Notes under the pieces: model-generated
Seen by the model: only the letters and a program-made list of their open reading frames with translations
What the model was told of the DNA's origin: nothing
The model's database searches: none
Shown here: piece by piece, positions 16,625 through 26,372 of the stretch
Layout of the letters: every line of letters starts with the position of its first letter
Numbering within the stretch: the first letter of the stretch is position 1
Made by a program: the position numbers and the translations under genes
Source of the DNA: Altibacter sp. HG106
GTDB taxonomy: Bacteria > Bacteroidota > Bacteroidia > Flavobacteriales > Flavobacteriaceae
Length of the DNA: 64,000 bases
Reading direction: 5' to 3'
Assembly: GCF_028561755.1 (NCBI RefSeq)
Contig: NZ_JAQQTD010000001.1
Location: forward strand, 186,001-250,000

Positions 16625-16888
16625 TTATTCGTCGATCTCTTCGTATTCAACGTACTCTCCAACCCCCTCCTTAGACCGACTGTTTTTTTGAGGCATACGG
16701 TCTATGGAAACTTCCCCTTCATTCTGATGTTTCGAAGTGTTGGGCGCGGCGTTTCCGAAGGCGTTTTGAAAACGTTCGGACATCTTTCGCTGAATATATT
16801 TTAGCATATAAGGTTTTGCCAGGCGCCAAGCGAATTTGACACCGAAATATACCAATAAGATAATAAGTACCGTTTTAAGAAAAGCCAT
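16625..16888 (-). CDS. DUF4834 family small membrane protein
   Basis: The 87-aa protein has one N-terminal helix (about residues 4-20), the basic stretch YIQRKMSERF and an acidic C-terminus ending EYEEIDE. This is the layout of DUF4834, which I associate with flavobacteria. A TAATTTTG -7 element on the minus strand at 16913-16906 fits its promoter. It is the first gene of the YfhO/glycosyltransferase operon. Function unknown. Confidence 0.8.
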   Translation of the reverse strand: MAFLKTVLIILLVYFGVKFAWRLAKPYMLKYIQRKMSERFQNAFGNAAPNTSKHQNEGEVSIDRMPQKNSRSKEGVGEYVEYEEIDE

Positions 16889-16968
16889 AACCTATAAATC
16901 GAAGTCAAAATTATTGATTGCGGGCTAAAAAGAAGAATTACAACTATTAAATTAATGATAAAATCTTA

Positions 16969-16976
16969 TATATTTG
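16969..16976 (+). promoter_or_regulatory. -7 element for the 16994 gene
   Basis: TATATTTG ends 17 nt before ATG 16994. This decides the start, because an in-frame ATG at 16955 lies upstream of the promoter. Confidence 0.6.
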
Positions 16977-16993
16977 AGCCAAACCTATTGTGC

Positions 16994-17992
16994 ATGCGTA
17001 TCCTCTTTCTTTGCTTTTTTTTCATAGGAATTCCCTTTGTCTGTCAGGCACAATATACCGAGATGATTAACACCAACCGACCGGGTGTAAGTCAGGGTGC
17101 CTTTTCGGTGGGAACCAATGTCCTGCAATTTGAAAGTGGCATCTTTTACGGAAAGGAAGAACATCGCTTATTGCAAACCGAAACTACAGGATACGGAATT
17201 GATTATTCAGTGCGATACGGGGTTTGGAAAGAAGAGTTAGAAGTAAGTCTTATTGGATCCTTTCAACGAAACATAGTAACTGATAACCGCGGCACCATCC
17301 CTATCGAGTTAGATCCTATTAGTAATTTCCGAAGCAATACGGTGGGTGCCAAATATCTGTTTTACGACCCCTATCGCAAGCGAGCGCTAGAAGGCCCCAA
17401 CCTCTATAGTTGGAAGGCTAACAACCGATTTCAATGGCGCGATTTAATTCCGGCTATTTCATTCTATGCCGGCGCCAATTTTGATACCAAGAACAATCCG
17501 TTTACGCCAGAATCTGAAGCTGTTATTAGTCCGAAGTTCATTTTATCCACACAAAACAACTTTCTGGGAGGCTTCGTTCTGGTGACGAATATTATTGTTG
17601 ATAGGGTTACGACCGAATTTCCTTCTTATGGCTATATCGTTACCTTGACACATGCCACCAACGATTATTTCTCCATTTTTGTCGAAAATCAAGGATTCAA
17701 AAGTGATTTCTATTCAGATCAATTGTTTCGTGCAGGTGCCGCGGCCTTGATTAATGAAAATCTTCATGTAGATCTTTCCGCAACTATCAATATCAAAGAC
17801 ACTCCCTCTGTATTCTACGGAAGAGTGGGAGTTGCATATCGATTTGATATGCACAACACCGATGAGTACATTGAGGAAAAAGGTCGCGCCGGTCGCAAAA
17901 AGCGGAAGGATGAAAAAACTAAAAAAGAGGATACTGACGGAGGCAAAAAACGCAAGGATGCCTTTGAAGTGGATGACGATGGCGGTCGTTAG
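16994..17992 (+). CDS. Exported outer-membrane channel-like protein (MetA-pathway/transporter type)
   Basis: The 332-aa protein has a signal peptide (MRILFLCFFFIGIPFVCQAQ). The start of the mature chain, INTNRPGVSQGAFSVGTNVLQFESG, is typical of flavobacterial proteins related to the phenol-degradation MetA-type outer-membrane family. Alternating hydrophobic residues through the middle suggest a beta barrel. The last 50 residues are a highly charged Lys/Asp/Glu/Arg tail (KGRAGRKKRKDEKTKK), unusual for a barrel end. Substrate unknown. Confidence 0.7.
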   Translation: MRILFLCFFFIGIPFVCQAQYTEMINTNRPGVSQGAFSVGTNVLQFESGIFYGKEEHRLLQTETTGYGIDYSVRYGVWKEELEVSLIGSFQRNIVTDNRGTIPIELDPISNFRSNTVGAKYLFYDPYRKRALEGPNLYSWKANNRFQWRDLIPAISFYAGANFDTKNNPFTPESEAVISPKFILSTQNNFLGGFVLVTNIIVDRVTTEFPSYGYIVTLTHATNDYFSIFVENQGFKSDFYSDQLFRAGAAALINENLHVDLSATINIKDTPSVFYGRVGVAYRFDMHNTDEYIEEKGRAGRKKRKDEKTKKEDTDGGKKRKDAFEVDDDGGR

Positions 17993-18000
17993 CAGAGCTT

Positions 18001-19122
18001 ATGATAGAACTTATACCCGTAACCAACAAGAACCAGCTTAAGCAATTTGTAACGTTTCCTTTCAAACTTTACAAAGATTGTGACTATTGGGTACCTCCCC
18101 TCATTAAAGATGAGATGGAAACCCTCGACAAACAAAAGAATCCAGTCTTTAAAAATGCTGAAGCCGACTATTTTTTAGCCTATAAAGACGGGCAGCTTTC
18201 AGGACGCATAGCCGTTATCATCAATCATTTAGAGATTGATGAACAGCAAAAGAAAAAAGTGCGCTTTGGGTGGTTTGACGTGATTGATGACATTGCTGTG
18301 ACCAAGGCCCTGATTGAAAAGGTTCGGGAGATCGGAAAGCGCCATCAGCTGGAGTATATGGAAGGTCCCGTAGGGTTCTCCAATATGGAAAAAGCGGGTA
18401 TCCTGACCATGGGATACGAAGAGCGAAATACCATGATTACCTGGTATCATTATCCGTATTACAAAGAACACTTTCAACAACTTGGTTTTGAACCTCAAGC
18501 GACCTGGGTGGAATATAAGATGAACGTGCCCGAAATTCTCAATGAAAAAGTAAAGAAGTTCTCAGGCCTTATCAAAAAGCGTTTTGAACTTTCCGTGATT
18601 CGTTTTCAGAGTAAAAAAGAGATCCTTCCTTATGTGGACGCCATGTTCGAGCTGTTGAACAATACCTATAATACACTACAAACCTTCGTTCCGATTCAGC
18701 AATATCAAATAGACTACTACAAAGAGAAGTACTTTAGCTTTATTCATTCCGACTACATTACCTGTATCAAAGACAAGTCTGGTGACCTCATCGCCTTTTC
18801 GGTGGTGATGCCGTCCTTTAGCAAAGCCTTAAAAAAGGCGAATGGACGCCTATTCCCTTTTGGTTGGTTTCATATTATTCAGGCACAGAAAAAGAACGAT
18901 ACGGCGGCTTTTTATTTGATTGGAATTCATCCGGAGTATCAAGGGAAAGGTGTTACCGCCATCATCTTTGAAGAAATGCAGCATCTTTTTACTGCCAAGG
19001 GTATCAAGATCGTAGAAACCAATCCTGAACTTAAAGAAAATACAGCGGTACAATTACTGTGGAAAGATTACAATCCGAAGCAACACAAAGAGCGTAGTAC
19101 CTTTCGTCGTTCCTTAAACTAA
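18001..19122 (+). CDS. GNAT-fold acyltransferase-like protein
   Basis: The 373-aa protein has a recognisable acetyl-CoA-binding segment near its end, YLIGIHPEYQGKGVTAIIFEEM (about 303-324), which matches the GNAT A motif Q/RxxGxG/A. The N-terminal half starts with IELIPVTNKNQLKQFVTFPF and EADYFLAYKDGQLSGRIAVI, a family-specific domain. Relatives are often called GTP cyclohydrolase, which nothing in the sequence supports. It begins 8 nt after the outer-membrane gene and is probably co-transcribed. Substrate unknown. Confidence 0.75.
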   Translation: MIELIPVTNKNQLKQFVTFPFKLYKDCDYWVPPLIKDEMETLDKQKNPVFKNAEADYFLAYKDGQLSGRIAVIINHLEIDEQQKKKVRFGWFDVIDDIAVTKALIEKVREIGKRHQLEYMEGPVGFSNMEKAGILTMGYEERNTMITWYHYPYYKEHFQQLGFEPQATWVEYKMNVPEILNEKVKKFSGLIKKRFELSVIRFQSKKEILPYVDAMFELLNNTYNTLQTFVPIQQYQIDYYKEKYFSFIHSDYITCIKDKSGDLIAFSVVMPSFSKALKKANGRLFPFGWFHIIQAQKKNDTAAFYLIGIHPEYQGKGVTAIIFEEMQHLFTAKGIKIVETNPELKENTAVQLLWKDYNPKQHKERSTFRRSLN

Positions 19123-19151
19123 AAAACCACCCGGAATACGGATGGTTTTTT
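19122..19151 (+). terminator. Rho-independent terminator
   Basis: AAAAACCACCC pairs with GGATGGTTTTT with one mismatch, immediately after the stop of the GNAT gene. Confidence 0.75.
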
Positions 19152-19176
19152 ATGGTATGACTTCTGAAGCGTAAAA

Positions 19177-20436
19177 TTACTCGCCCATTGCGGCTGCAAC
19201 GCTTGCGCTCAATCGCTTATACGTTCCATTTTCAAGACGCTCTCGAATGGCCGAAAACGCATCTAGTGTTTCGTCTATATCTTCCAAGGTATGTGATGCC
19301 GTTGGAATCATTCGAAGAAGAATTAAGCCTTTAGGAATTACCGGATATACCACGATAGAACAAAAGATTCCATAGTTTTCTCGAAGATCCTTTACCAGTG
19401 CCATGGCTTCCGGAATGGTTCCTTTAAGATATACCGGAGTGACGCAGCTTTGCGTTGTACCAATATCGAAACCACGCTTTTTGAGTCCGCCTTGCAAGGC
19501 ATTCACATTTTCCCACAATTTCTCTTTCAATTCGGGCATGGTACGCAGCATGTCTAAACGCTTTAAGGCGCCTACTACCAATTGCATTTGCAACGATTTA
19601 GCGAACATCTGAGACCGCAGGTTGTATTTTAAGTAATTGATAATTTCTTCATCGGCAGCGATAAACGCCCCGGTACTGGCCATAGATTTCGCAAAGGTCG
19701 CAAAATATACATCGATACCGTCCTGCACACCTTGCTCCTCACCTGCTCCTGCTCCTGTTTTACCGAGGGTTCCAAAACCATGAGCATCATCTACAAACAA
19801 GCGGAAGTTGTACTTTTCCTTGAGCGCAACGATTTCTTTCAGTTTTCCCTGCTCTCCGCGCATTCCGAAGACCCCTTCAGAAATCAACAAAATTCCACCG
19901 CCCGTTTTGGCAGCTACTTTTTCAGCGCGCTTCAGGTTTTTTTCGATACTTTCCATATCGTTGTGCTTGTACGTGAACCGTTGCCCCAGGTGCAAGCGAA
20001 CACCATCGATGATACAAGCATGCGCATCTACGTCGTATACAATCACATCATCTTTAGACACTAACGCGTCGATGGTAGAAACCATTCCCTGATATCCAAA
20101 ATTGAGAAGATAGGCAGCTTCTTTTTGTACAAAGGCAGCCAACTCTTTTTGAAGTTGTTCGTGTAGATTGGTATGACCACTCATCATTCGAGCTCCCATC
20201 GGATACGCGCTACCCCATTCGGAAGCAGCGGCTGCATCTACTTTTCTAACGTCAGGATGATTCGCCAAGCCCAGATAATCATTTACACTCCATGTAATCA
20301 CTTCACGTCCGTTAAAACGCATGCGGTTGGCGATGGGTCCTTCCAATTTTGGAAAGATAAAATACCCTTCAGCCTGCTCTGCCCAGCGCCCTAATGGGCC
20401 TTTATCTTTATAGATTTTGTCAAATAAGTCTTTCAT
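19177..20436 (-). CDS. Alpha-oxoamine synthase, probable cysteate fatty-acyltransferase (capnine synthesis)
   Basis: The 419-aa PLP enzyme of the AONS/SPT family condenses an amino acid with an acyl thioester and releases CO2. The core is clear: SVNDYLGLANHP, the DVDAHACIIDG pocket, LFVDDAHGFGTLG, and the PLP lysine in TFAKSMASTGAF. Serine palmitoyltransferase and KBL are alternatives. The N-terminus KGPLGRWAEQAEGYFIFPKL and the neighbouring cysteine-synthase-like gene favour the flavobacterial cysteate acyltransferase that makes 3-ketocapnine. That substrate is inferred from context and family recall. Confidence 0.8.
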   Translation of the reverse strand: MKDLFDKIYKDKGPLGRWAEQAEGYFIFPKLEGPIANRMRFNGREVITWSVNDYLGLANHPDVRKVDAAAASEWGSAYPMGARMMSGHTNLHEQLQKELAAFVQKEAAYLLNFGYQGMVSTIDALVSKDDVIVYDVDAHACIIDGVRLHLGQRFTYKHNDMESIEKNLKRAEKVAAKTGGGILLISEGVFGMRGEQGKLKEIVALKEKYNFRLFVDDAHGFGTLGKTGAGAGEEQGVQDGIDVYFATFAKSMASTGAFIAADEEIINYLKYNLRSQMFAKSLQMQLVVGALKRLDMLRTMPELKEKLWENVNALQGGLKKRGFDIGTTQSCVTPVYLKGTIPEAMALVKDLRENYGIFCSIVVYPVIPKGLILLRMIPTASHTLEDIDETLDAFSAIRERLENGTYKRLSASVAAAMGE

Positions 20437-20516
20437 TCAGTCCTTTGTTTGAATCAAGTTGCAAAAATAGGTATTTTAGTTGGGATAACAAGTTCAGAAA
20501 TGTAACCCCTGAAGCC

Positions 20517-20542
20517 AAAAAAACCGTTACTGAAGTAACGGT
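20517..20542 (-). terminator. Rho-independent terminator on the minus strand
   Basis: ACCGTTACT and AGTAACGGT (20523-20531 and 20534-20542) form the stem. Read on the minus strand it is followed by seven T. It ends the cysteine-synthase-like transcript. Confidence 0.85.
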
Positions 20543-20564
20543 GATAAGTTGGAATGGTGGTTTT

Positions 20565-21602
20565 CTATTTAATATACTGCACCGAAGGAACTTCTTCGCT
20601 ATCAGCATCAAAGAAGCCTTGTTCTTCCATCCATTGATCATTATAGATCTTACTCATATAACGCGATCCGTGATCTGGAAAGATAACAACCACAACACTG
20701 TCTTTATCAAACAGGCTTTCCTCATCCAATTGTTTGATACCTTGCAAGGCTGCACCGCTGGTATAGCCCACAAAAAGACCTTCTGTCTTGGCAATTTCTC
20801 GCGCCGTATGTGCGCTGTCACCATCGGTAACTTTTACGAAACGATCGATCATGCTGAAGTCGGTTGCTGAAGGAATCAAATTCTTACCCAGGCCTTCAAT
20901 ACGGTAGGGGTATATTTCGTCTTTATCGAGTTTGCCTGTTTCGTGAAACTTTTGAAGCACGGAGCCGTAGGCATCAATTCCGATGATTTGGACTTCCGGA
21001 TTTTGTTCCTTTAAGAAGCGTGCGGTTCCTGAAATAGTACCGCCTGTGCCGCTACATGCTACCAAATGGGTGATCTTCCCCTGGGTTTGTTGCCAAATTT
21101 CAGGCCCAGTGGTCGCATAATGGGCTGCTATATTTAATTCGTTGAAATATTGATTGATATAGATTGACCCCTCAATTTCTTCATGTAAGCGTTTTGCCAC
21201 TTCATAGTAAGAGCGTGGGTCATCGGCAGCAACATGAGCCGGACAAACATGAACTTGCGCGCCCATCGTTTTAAGCATGTCAATTTTATCTGCGGAAGAC
21301 TTTGAGCTCACGGCTAAAATGCACTGGTATCCTTTTAAAATACTGACCATAGCCACACTGAAGCCCGTATTTCCACTGGTCGTCTCGATGATGGTATCCC
21401 CAGGCTTGAGAATTCCTTTGGCTTCTGCATTTTCTAGAATATGGAGCGCAATTCTATCTTTGGAAGAGTGACCCGGATTGAAAGCTTCTACTTTGGCGTA
21501 AAAACTTCCCTCCATGGATGCAGTTATGCGGTTCAGCTTAATTAACGGTGTGTTTCCAATTAGGTCTAACACATTGTTGTAGGCTTGTATACCATCTTTC
21601 AT
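20565..21602 (-). CDS. Cysteine-synthase-like PLP enzyme, probable cysteate synthase
   Basis: The 345-aa fold type II PLP enzyme has the lysine in [11 protein letters not shown] (about residues 43-53), where cysteine synthases usually read NPGGSVKDR. It also has [12 protein letters not shown] and the phosphate-binding SGTGGTISG. It should form a beta-substituted alanine from an activated serine. Lying upstream of an alpha-oxoamine synthase, it is a good candidate to make L-cysteate (with sulfite as nucleophile) for sulfonolipid synthesis. Ordinary cysteine synthase or cystathionine beta-synthase is the alternative. It has its own promoter and terminator. Confidence 0.8.
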   Translation of the reverse strand: MKDGIQAYNNVLDLIGNTPLIKLNRITASMEGSFYAKVEAFNPGHSSKDRIALHILENAEAKGILKPGDTIIETTSGNTGFSVAMVSILKGYQCILAVSSKSSADKIDMLKTMGAQVHVCPAHVAADDPRSYYEVAKRLHEEIEGSIYINQYFNELNIAAHYATTGPEIWQQTQGKITHLVACSGTGGTISGTARFLKEQNPEVQIIGIDAYGSVLQKFHETGKLDKDEIYPYRIEGLGKNLIPSATDFSMIDRFVKVTDGDSAHTAREIAKTEGLFVGYTSGAALQGIKQLDEESLFDKDSVVVVIFPDHGSRYMSKIYNDQWMEEQGFFDADSEEVPSVQYIK

Positions 21603-21655
21603 ACACAGGGATTCAATAAAAAAACAGCGAACATAGATGCCTCTGTTCGATGGGA

Positions 21656-21663
21656 CAAAGGTA
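21656..21663 (-). promoter_or_regulatory. -7 element for the cysteine-synthase-like gene
   Basis: TACCTTTG on the minus strand, 53 nt before the start at 21602. Confidence 0.55.
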
Positions 21664-21678
21664 CAGTATTTTTTTAAA

Positions 21679-23811
21679 TCACTTCGAAATACCTTCCCGA
21701 TCCAAAATAAATGCGTAATCTCTCGCTACCTCCTTAATGGCTTCAAATCTTCCTGAAGCTCCACCATGACCCGCTTCCATATTGGTGTGCAATAAAAGAA
21801 TATTGTCATCGGTTTTTAGTTCTCTCAATTTAGCGACCCATTTGGCCGGTTCCCAGTATTGCACCTGCGAGTCGTGTAATCCGGTTGTAACCAGAATATT
21901 CGGATAGTTTTTAGCGGCAACATTATCGTAGGGCGAATACGACTTGATATACTGATAATAGGTACTATCGTTAGGATTGCCCCATTCGTCATATTCTCCC
22001 GTGGTTAAGGGAATAGAATCATCGAGCATGGTAGTTACCACGTCCACAAAAGGAACGGCGGCGACCACTCCATTATATAATTCTGGCGCCATGTTGACTA
22101 CCGCTCCCATAAGTAACCCTCCGGCAGATCCACCGGAAGCATATAAATGTTCTGGAGAGGTGTATTTTTCTTCAATTAAGAAGTTGGATACATCCACAAA
22201 ATCTGTAAAGGTGTTCTTTTTCTTAAGGAGCTTTCCGTCTTCATACCATTGTCTTCCCAGATATTGCCCACCCCGTACGTGAGCGATAGCATAGATAAAT
22301 CCGCGATCTAACAGACTCAAACGGGCCACTGAGAAATACGGATCAATGGTTGAGCCGTAGGAACCGTATGCATACTGTAGCAAAGGATTTTCACCATCTA
22401 ATTCTATGCCTTTCCGATACACGATTGATACGGGTATCTTTTTGCCATCTCGGGCCGGCGCCCAGATGCGTTTCGACTCGTAGTTGGCCGCGTCAAAGGT
22501 GCCTCCTAATACTTCGGTTTGCTTTTTAATTTCTTTCTCCTGAGTGTCCATATTAAAATCGACAATAGACGCCGGAGCCGTTAAACTATTATAGGCATAG
22601 CGCAAGATCCTGGTATCGAACTCAATATTCTGCGTGGTATACGCCGTATAGGTTTCATTATCGAAAGGAAGGTAATAATCCTTCGTGCCATCCCAAGACA
22701 TGATTCGGAGCTTATTAAGGCCATTGTCTCGTTCGCTAACCACCAAATACTCTTTGAAGATATCAACATCCTCCAACAGAACTTGCTCACGATGTGCGAT
22801 CACTTCCTCCCATTGGTCGGATGTCGTAGCTGTTTCCGAAGTTTTCATCAACTTGAAATTAGTAGCGCCGTCTTTGTTGGTAACGATATAAAAATGATCG
22901 CCGTAGTGCGCGATTCCGTATTCGAGTCCGCGTACCCTCGGCTGGAACACCTTAAACGCACCCTTAGGAGTATCAGCTTTTAAAATCTGGAATTCAGACG
23001 TAAGTGTACTATACGAGCCGATGACCAAAAACTCATCCGACTTTGTCTTGTAAACATAAGTGCTAAAGGTTTCATCCGTTTCTTCATACACTTTTACATC
23101 GGCTGTTGCTTCGGTACCCCGTTCATGTCTAAAGATCTCATTAGAACGCAGTGTTTGCTCGTCTTTTCGAGTATAAAACAAGGTCTTATTATCATTGGCC
23201 CAGGTAGAGCTTCCGGTAGTTGTAGGGATGGTTTCTTCCAGTACCTCTCCGCTTTCCAGGTTTTTGATGTATAACGTATATTTCCGCCTGCTAACGGTAT
23301 CTACTCCGTAGGCGACCCATTGATTATCGGGACTCACATTGATGCCGCGAAGGTTGTAATAGCTATAGCCTTTCGCCATGTCATTCACGTTGAATAGAAT
23401 CTCTTCTTCCGCTTCAAGCGAACCCTTTTTACGCGAGTAGATAGGATAGTCATTTCCCGTTTCAAAGCGTGTTATATAGTAATAGCCATTGTAGAAATAA
23501 GGCACCGAACTATCGTCCTCTTTAATCCGACTCTTGATCTCTTCAAACAAATCTTGTTTCAGGACATCGGTATGAGCCGTCATCTTGTTGTAGTAATCGT
23601 TTTCACGCTCCAGGTAATCGATCACCTCTTCATTTTCACGATTATTCAGCCAGAAATAAGGATCCACACGCATATCACCATGCATTTCTAAGGTTTTATC
23701 AATCTTCTCGGCGGTTGGAGGAGTGTGTTTCATAGCGGACGTTTGCTCATTTTCTTCGTTACAGGACGCAAAAATAGCACTTATGAGGCAAAGGGATAGG
23801 ATATATTTCAT
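21679..23811 (-). CDS. S9A-family peptidase (oligopeptidase B-like), probable lipoprotein
   Basis: The 710-aa serine peptidase has a seven-bladed propeller domain (about 60-430) and an alpha/beta hydrolase domain at the C-terminus. The nucleophile is in SGGSAGG (Ser near 560), the acid in GLHDSQV and the base in EAGHGG. The N-terminus ends in FASC, a lipobox with Cys at about residue 16, so the enzyme is probably an envelope lipoprotein cleaving short peptides. Oligopeptidase B and prolyl oligopeptidase share this layout. It is divergent from ybaB. Confidence 0.9.
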   Translation of the reverse strand: MKYILSLCLISAIFASCNEENEQTSAMKHTPPTAEKIDKTLEMHGDMRVDPYFWLNNRENEEVIDYLERENDYYNKMTAHTDVLKQDLFEEIKSRIKEDDSSVPYFYNGYYYITRFETGNDYPIYSRKKGSLEAEEEILFNVNDMAKGYSYYNLRGINVSPDNQWVAYGVDTVSRRKYTLYIKNLESGEVLEETIPTTTGSSTWANDNKTLFYTRKDEQTLRSNEIFRHERGTEATADVKVYEETDETFSTYVYKTKSDEFLVIGSYSTLTSEFQILKADTPKGAFKVFQPRVRGLEYGIAHYGDHFYIVTNKDGATNFKLMKTSETATTSDQWEEVIAHREQVLLEDVDIFKEYLVVSERDNGLNKLRIMSWDGTKDYYLPFDNETYTAYTTQNIEFDTRILRYAYNSLTAPASIVDFNMDTQEKEIKKQTEVLGGTFDAANYESKRIWAPARDGKKIPVSIVYRKGIELDGENPLLQYAYGSYGSTIDPYFSVARLSLLDRGFIYAIAHVRGGQYLGRQWYEDGKLLKKKNTFTDFVDVSNFLIEEKYTSPEHLYASGGSAGGLLMGAVVNMAPELYNGVVAAVPFVDVVTTMLDDSIPLTTGEYDEWGNPNDSTYYQYIKSYSPYDNVAAKNYPNILVTTGLHDSQVQYWEPAKWVAKLRELKTDDNILLLHTNMEAGHGGASGRFEAIKEVARDYAFILDREGISK

Positions 23812-23846
23812 CAGAAAAAAAGTGAGGAGTTACGTACCGAAAATAG

Positions 23847-23854
23847 TAAATTTG
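23847..23854 (+). promoter_or_regulatory. -7 element for the YbaB gene
   Basis: TAAATTTG lies 22 nt before ATG 23877. Confidence 0.55.
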
Positions 23855-23876
23855 TGTCACTAAAAAAATTGAAGAT

Positions 23877-24197
23877 ATGTTTGGAGATATGATGGGTAAA
23901 TTAAAAGAAGCCCAAGAAAAAGTAGCAGCGACAAAAAAACGAATGGATACGGTTATGGTGGACGAACAAAGTTCAGACGGACTGTTAAACATTACCCTTA
24001 CCGCCAATCGGGAAATAAAAAAAGTAGCCATCAATGATGCCCTGCTTGAAGACAAAGAACAATTAGAGGATTATTTGATTGTAACCTTGAACAAAGCCAT
24101 CCAAAAGGCTACCGCCATCAACGAAGCCGAAATGGCTGCAGCGGCCAAGGAAGGAATGCCAAATATTCCTGGAATGGATCAACTTTTTGGGAAATAG
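23877..24197 (+). CDS. YbaB/EbfC family nucleoid-associated protein
   Basis: The 106-aa protein has the family pattern: a Met/Gly-rich start ([16 protein letters not shown]), a helix, a small sheet with [17 protein letters not shown], and a C-terminal helical arm. Members form tweezer-like dimers that bind DNA. recR or dnaX, common neighbours elsewhere, are not adjacent here. The Gly/Met-rich end [10 protein letters not shown] is also typical. Confidence 0.9.
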   Translation: MFGDMMGKLKEAQEKVAATKKRMDTVMVDEQSSDGLLNITLTANREIKKVAINDALLEDKEQLEDYLIVTLNKAIQKATAINEAEMAAAAKEGMPNIPGMDQLFGK

Positions 24198-24311
24198 TCG
24201 TTCTGATTGTATTGCTTTTGGAAACGCTGGAAAGGAAATACAGTTCAAATTTTTTGAAATTAGATATATTTCAGATATTTACAGGAATGATAATCCCTAA
24301 AAAGAGAAAAC

Positions 24312-24632
24312 ATGTTTGAACTTAAAAAGAGCGGCGATAAATTTCACTTCGTCTTGAAGGCTTCTAACGGACAAGTAATTTTGTCGAGCCAAATGTACGC
24401 TTCCAAATCAGGTGCTTCTAACGGAATTGATTCTGTAAAGAAGAATTGCGGTGACGATAATTGCTTCGAGCGCAAGACAGCGAAGAATGGAAAGTTCCAC
24501 TTCAACATTAAATCCACCAACGGTCAAATCATCGGAAGCAGTCAGATGTACGCTTCTGAAAGTGGTATGAACAACGGTATTGAATCGGTCAAGAAAAATG
24601 CGCCAGGCGCTGAGGTGAAAGAGGCCGAATAA
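24312..24632 (+). CDS. YegP family protein (two DUF1508 repeats)
   Basis: The 106-aa protein consists of two tandem units of about 48 residues: FELKKSGDKFHFVLKASNGQ with SSQMYASKSGASNGIDSVKK, then FERKTAKNGKFHFNIKSTNG with SSQMYASESGMNNGIESVKK. This is the DUF1508/YegP fold, small and cytosolic, of uncertain role (stress-linked in some bacteria). A terminator follows and overlaps the end of the convergent aldolase gene. Confidence 0.92.
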   Translation: MFELKKSGDKFHFVLKASNGQVILSSQMYASKSGASNGIDSVKKNCGDDNCFERKTAKNGKFHFNIKSTNGQIIGSSQMYASESGMNNGIESVKKNAPGAEVKEAE

Positions 24633-24653
24633 AACTACCTTTCAAAAGACACG

Positions 24654-24684
24654 AAAAGCTTTCTTCTACGAAGAAGGCTTTTTT
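24654..24684 (+). terminator. Rho-independent terminator overlapping the aldolase 3' end
   Basis: AAAAGCTTTCTTC (24654-24666) pairs with GAAGAAGGCTTTT (24670-24682) with one wobble pair, then TTTT. The last codons of the convergent aldolase gene form part of the stem. Confidence 0.75.
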
Positions 24685-25706
24685 GTTTCATACTGTTGTA
24701 GACTCAGCAATACCTTTTTGTGCATGCCATCATCGTAATCCAAATGCGTGACCATGCGCAATTTTCCTTGCCCCATATCGCTAATGCGTATTCCTTCGGA
24801 ATCTAAATACGCCATAAAATGAGCCGCGGGAATAGCATCGTTCAAATAGAAAATAACAATATTGGTTTCGGTAGACTCCACTTCCGAAACATACGCCAAC
24901 GACGCTAAATGAGACGCCAATTCTTTGGCCTTCTGATGGTCTTCTTTCAAACGCGACACATGATGTTCTAAGGCATAGCTTCCTGCGGCGGCCATAAAGC
25001 CAATTTGCCGCATGCCACCCCCTAGTATTTTGCGAACCCTAATAGCGTTTTTCATAATGTGCCTTTTCCCGGCTAGAACGGTCCCTAACGGTGTTCCGAG
25101 ACCCTTGCTTAAACATAGGGTGAGGGTATCGAAGACGCGACCGTATTCTTTGGGATCATCCCCGGTAGCGACCAAAGCATTCATCAATCGAGCCCCGTCT
25201 AGGTGCAACCCTAAATCATGCGCATTACAAACCTCACGGATACGTTTAAATTCTTCAAAATCATAACAGGCGCCACCTCCTTTGTTGGTGGTATTTTCGA
25301 GGCAAACCAAAGAGGTCAACGGACTGTGATAAAAATCAGGCGGATTGATATGTGAGGCCACCTGCTCGGCGGTGATCATCCCACGCGTACCGGCCACAAG
25401 CTTGCAAGAAACACCACTATTGAAGGAAACACCGCCTCCTTCGTAATTAAACACATGAGCCCATTGATCGCAAATTAATTGTTCTCCGGGTTGGGTATGC
25501 AGTTTAATAGCCGCTTGATTGGCCATACTTCCGGTAGGAAAAAACAAGGCTTCCTCCATGCCAAATAGTTCCGCCACTTCGGCCTCGAGCGCATTGGCAG
25601 AAGGATCTTCTTTATAGACATCGTCCCCTACCTTGGCGTTCATTATCGCTGCTAACATTTCTGGTGTGGGACGGGTTACCGTATCACTTCGTAGGTCAAT
25701 GGTCAT
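24666..25706 (-). CDS. ltaE: Low-specificity L-threonine aldolase
   Basis: The 346-aa PLP enzyme splits threonine or allo-threonine into glycine and acetaldehyde. Family marks are IDLRSDTVTRPTPEM at the N-terminus, GDDVYKEDPSAN, FFPTGSMANQ, LHLDGARLMNA and the PLP lysine in LSKGLGTPLG. The start is ATG 25706, giving the usual MTIDLRSDT N-terminus. An exported hypothetical protein ends 13 nt upstream, so the two are probably co-transcribed. Confidence 0.93.
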   Translation of the reverse strand: MTIDLRSDTVTRPTPEMLAAIMNAKVGDDVYKEDPSANALEAEVAELFGMEEALFFPTGSMANQAAIKLHTQPGEQLICDQWAHVFNYEGGGVSFNSGVSCKLVAGTRGMITAEQVASHINPPDFYHSPLTSLVCLENTTNKGGGACYDFEEFKRIREVCNAHDLGLHLDGARLMNALVATGDDPKEYGRVFDTLTLCLSKGLGTPLGTVLAGKRHIMKNAIRVRKILGGGMRQIGFMAAAGSYALEHHVSRLKEDHQKAKELASHLASLAYVSEVESTETNIVIFYLNDAIPAAHFMAYLDSEGIRISDMGQGKLRMVTHLDYDDGMHKKVLLSLQQYETKKPSS

Positions 25707-25719
25707 AGTTTTGGGGTTC

Positions 25720-26346
25720 TTACAATTCTCTTCGGAAACGATTAGCGTTTGCTTCAATGACTTCATCCATCATCGCATCCAAGGTGGTAATTTTTAAATT
25801 TTTATTGTGTTCGTAGTTCAAGTTCGGCTGACTCGATCCGTTGGTCATATCATATAATCGGTAGGTGGTGTGTACCGTATCTTCCGCATCAGCGTAAAAC
25901 GAAAAATCGCGTCTGCACGGATGCGTTTGAGTTCGCTGGGTAGGTCGGTTTCCGGGATTTTGCACCTGATAAGGCTTCACATCCTCTTTTTGTAATGTTG
26001 AAAGATGCGTCATATAGAAAGAGATGGGGTTGGTCGCCCCTACGGAGATGGGTGTAAAAACCCCACAATTATCGATCTTTTTGATCATCACGTCTCCTTC
26101 AGGCTCCTGCCAGAGCACATAACTCTCATAGTAGGTTCCTTCCGAAGTGCATATTTCATTGTTTCCAATGCGGAACATCTCTGTGGTTCCCAGGCAATAT
26201 CGTTTGGTAGTAAAAAAATTCGTAATGCCGCGCTCGGTTAATTCTGTCGTGAACTGGTTCAGTAACGATTCAACCTTTGCCTTATTATTCTGGGAGAATC
26301 CCATGCTGCCCATAAGCAACAGTAGTATGCATGTAATTGTTTTCAT
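25720..26346 (-). CDS. Exported protein of unknown function
   Basis: The 208-aa protein has a signal peptide (MKTITCILLLLMGSMGFSQ, cleavage near residue 19). The mature part holds several cysteines (RYCLG, NEICTSEG, DNCGVF, HPCRRDF) that could form periplasmic disulfides. The family is not recognised. It lies between the metalloprotease gene (26 nt upstream) and ltaE on the same strand, so the three are likely one transcript. Confidence 0.65.
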   Translation of the reverse strand: MKTITCILLLLMGSMGFSQNNKAKVESLLNQFTTELTERGITNFFTTKRYCLGTTEMFRIGNNEICTSEGTYYESYVLWQEPEGDVMIKKIDNCGVFTPISVGATNPISFYMTHLSTLQKEDVKPYQVQNPGNRPTQRTQTHPCRRDFSFYADAEDTVHTTYRLYDMTNGSSQPNLNYEHNKNLKITTLDAMMDEVIEANANRFRREL

Positions 26347-26372
26347 AGTGAGGTTGTTTTTTGTAGAATAGA

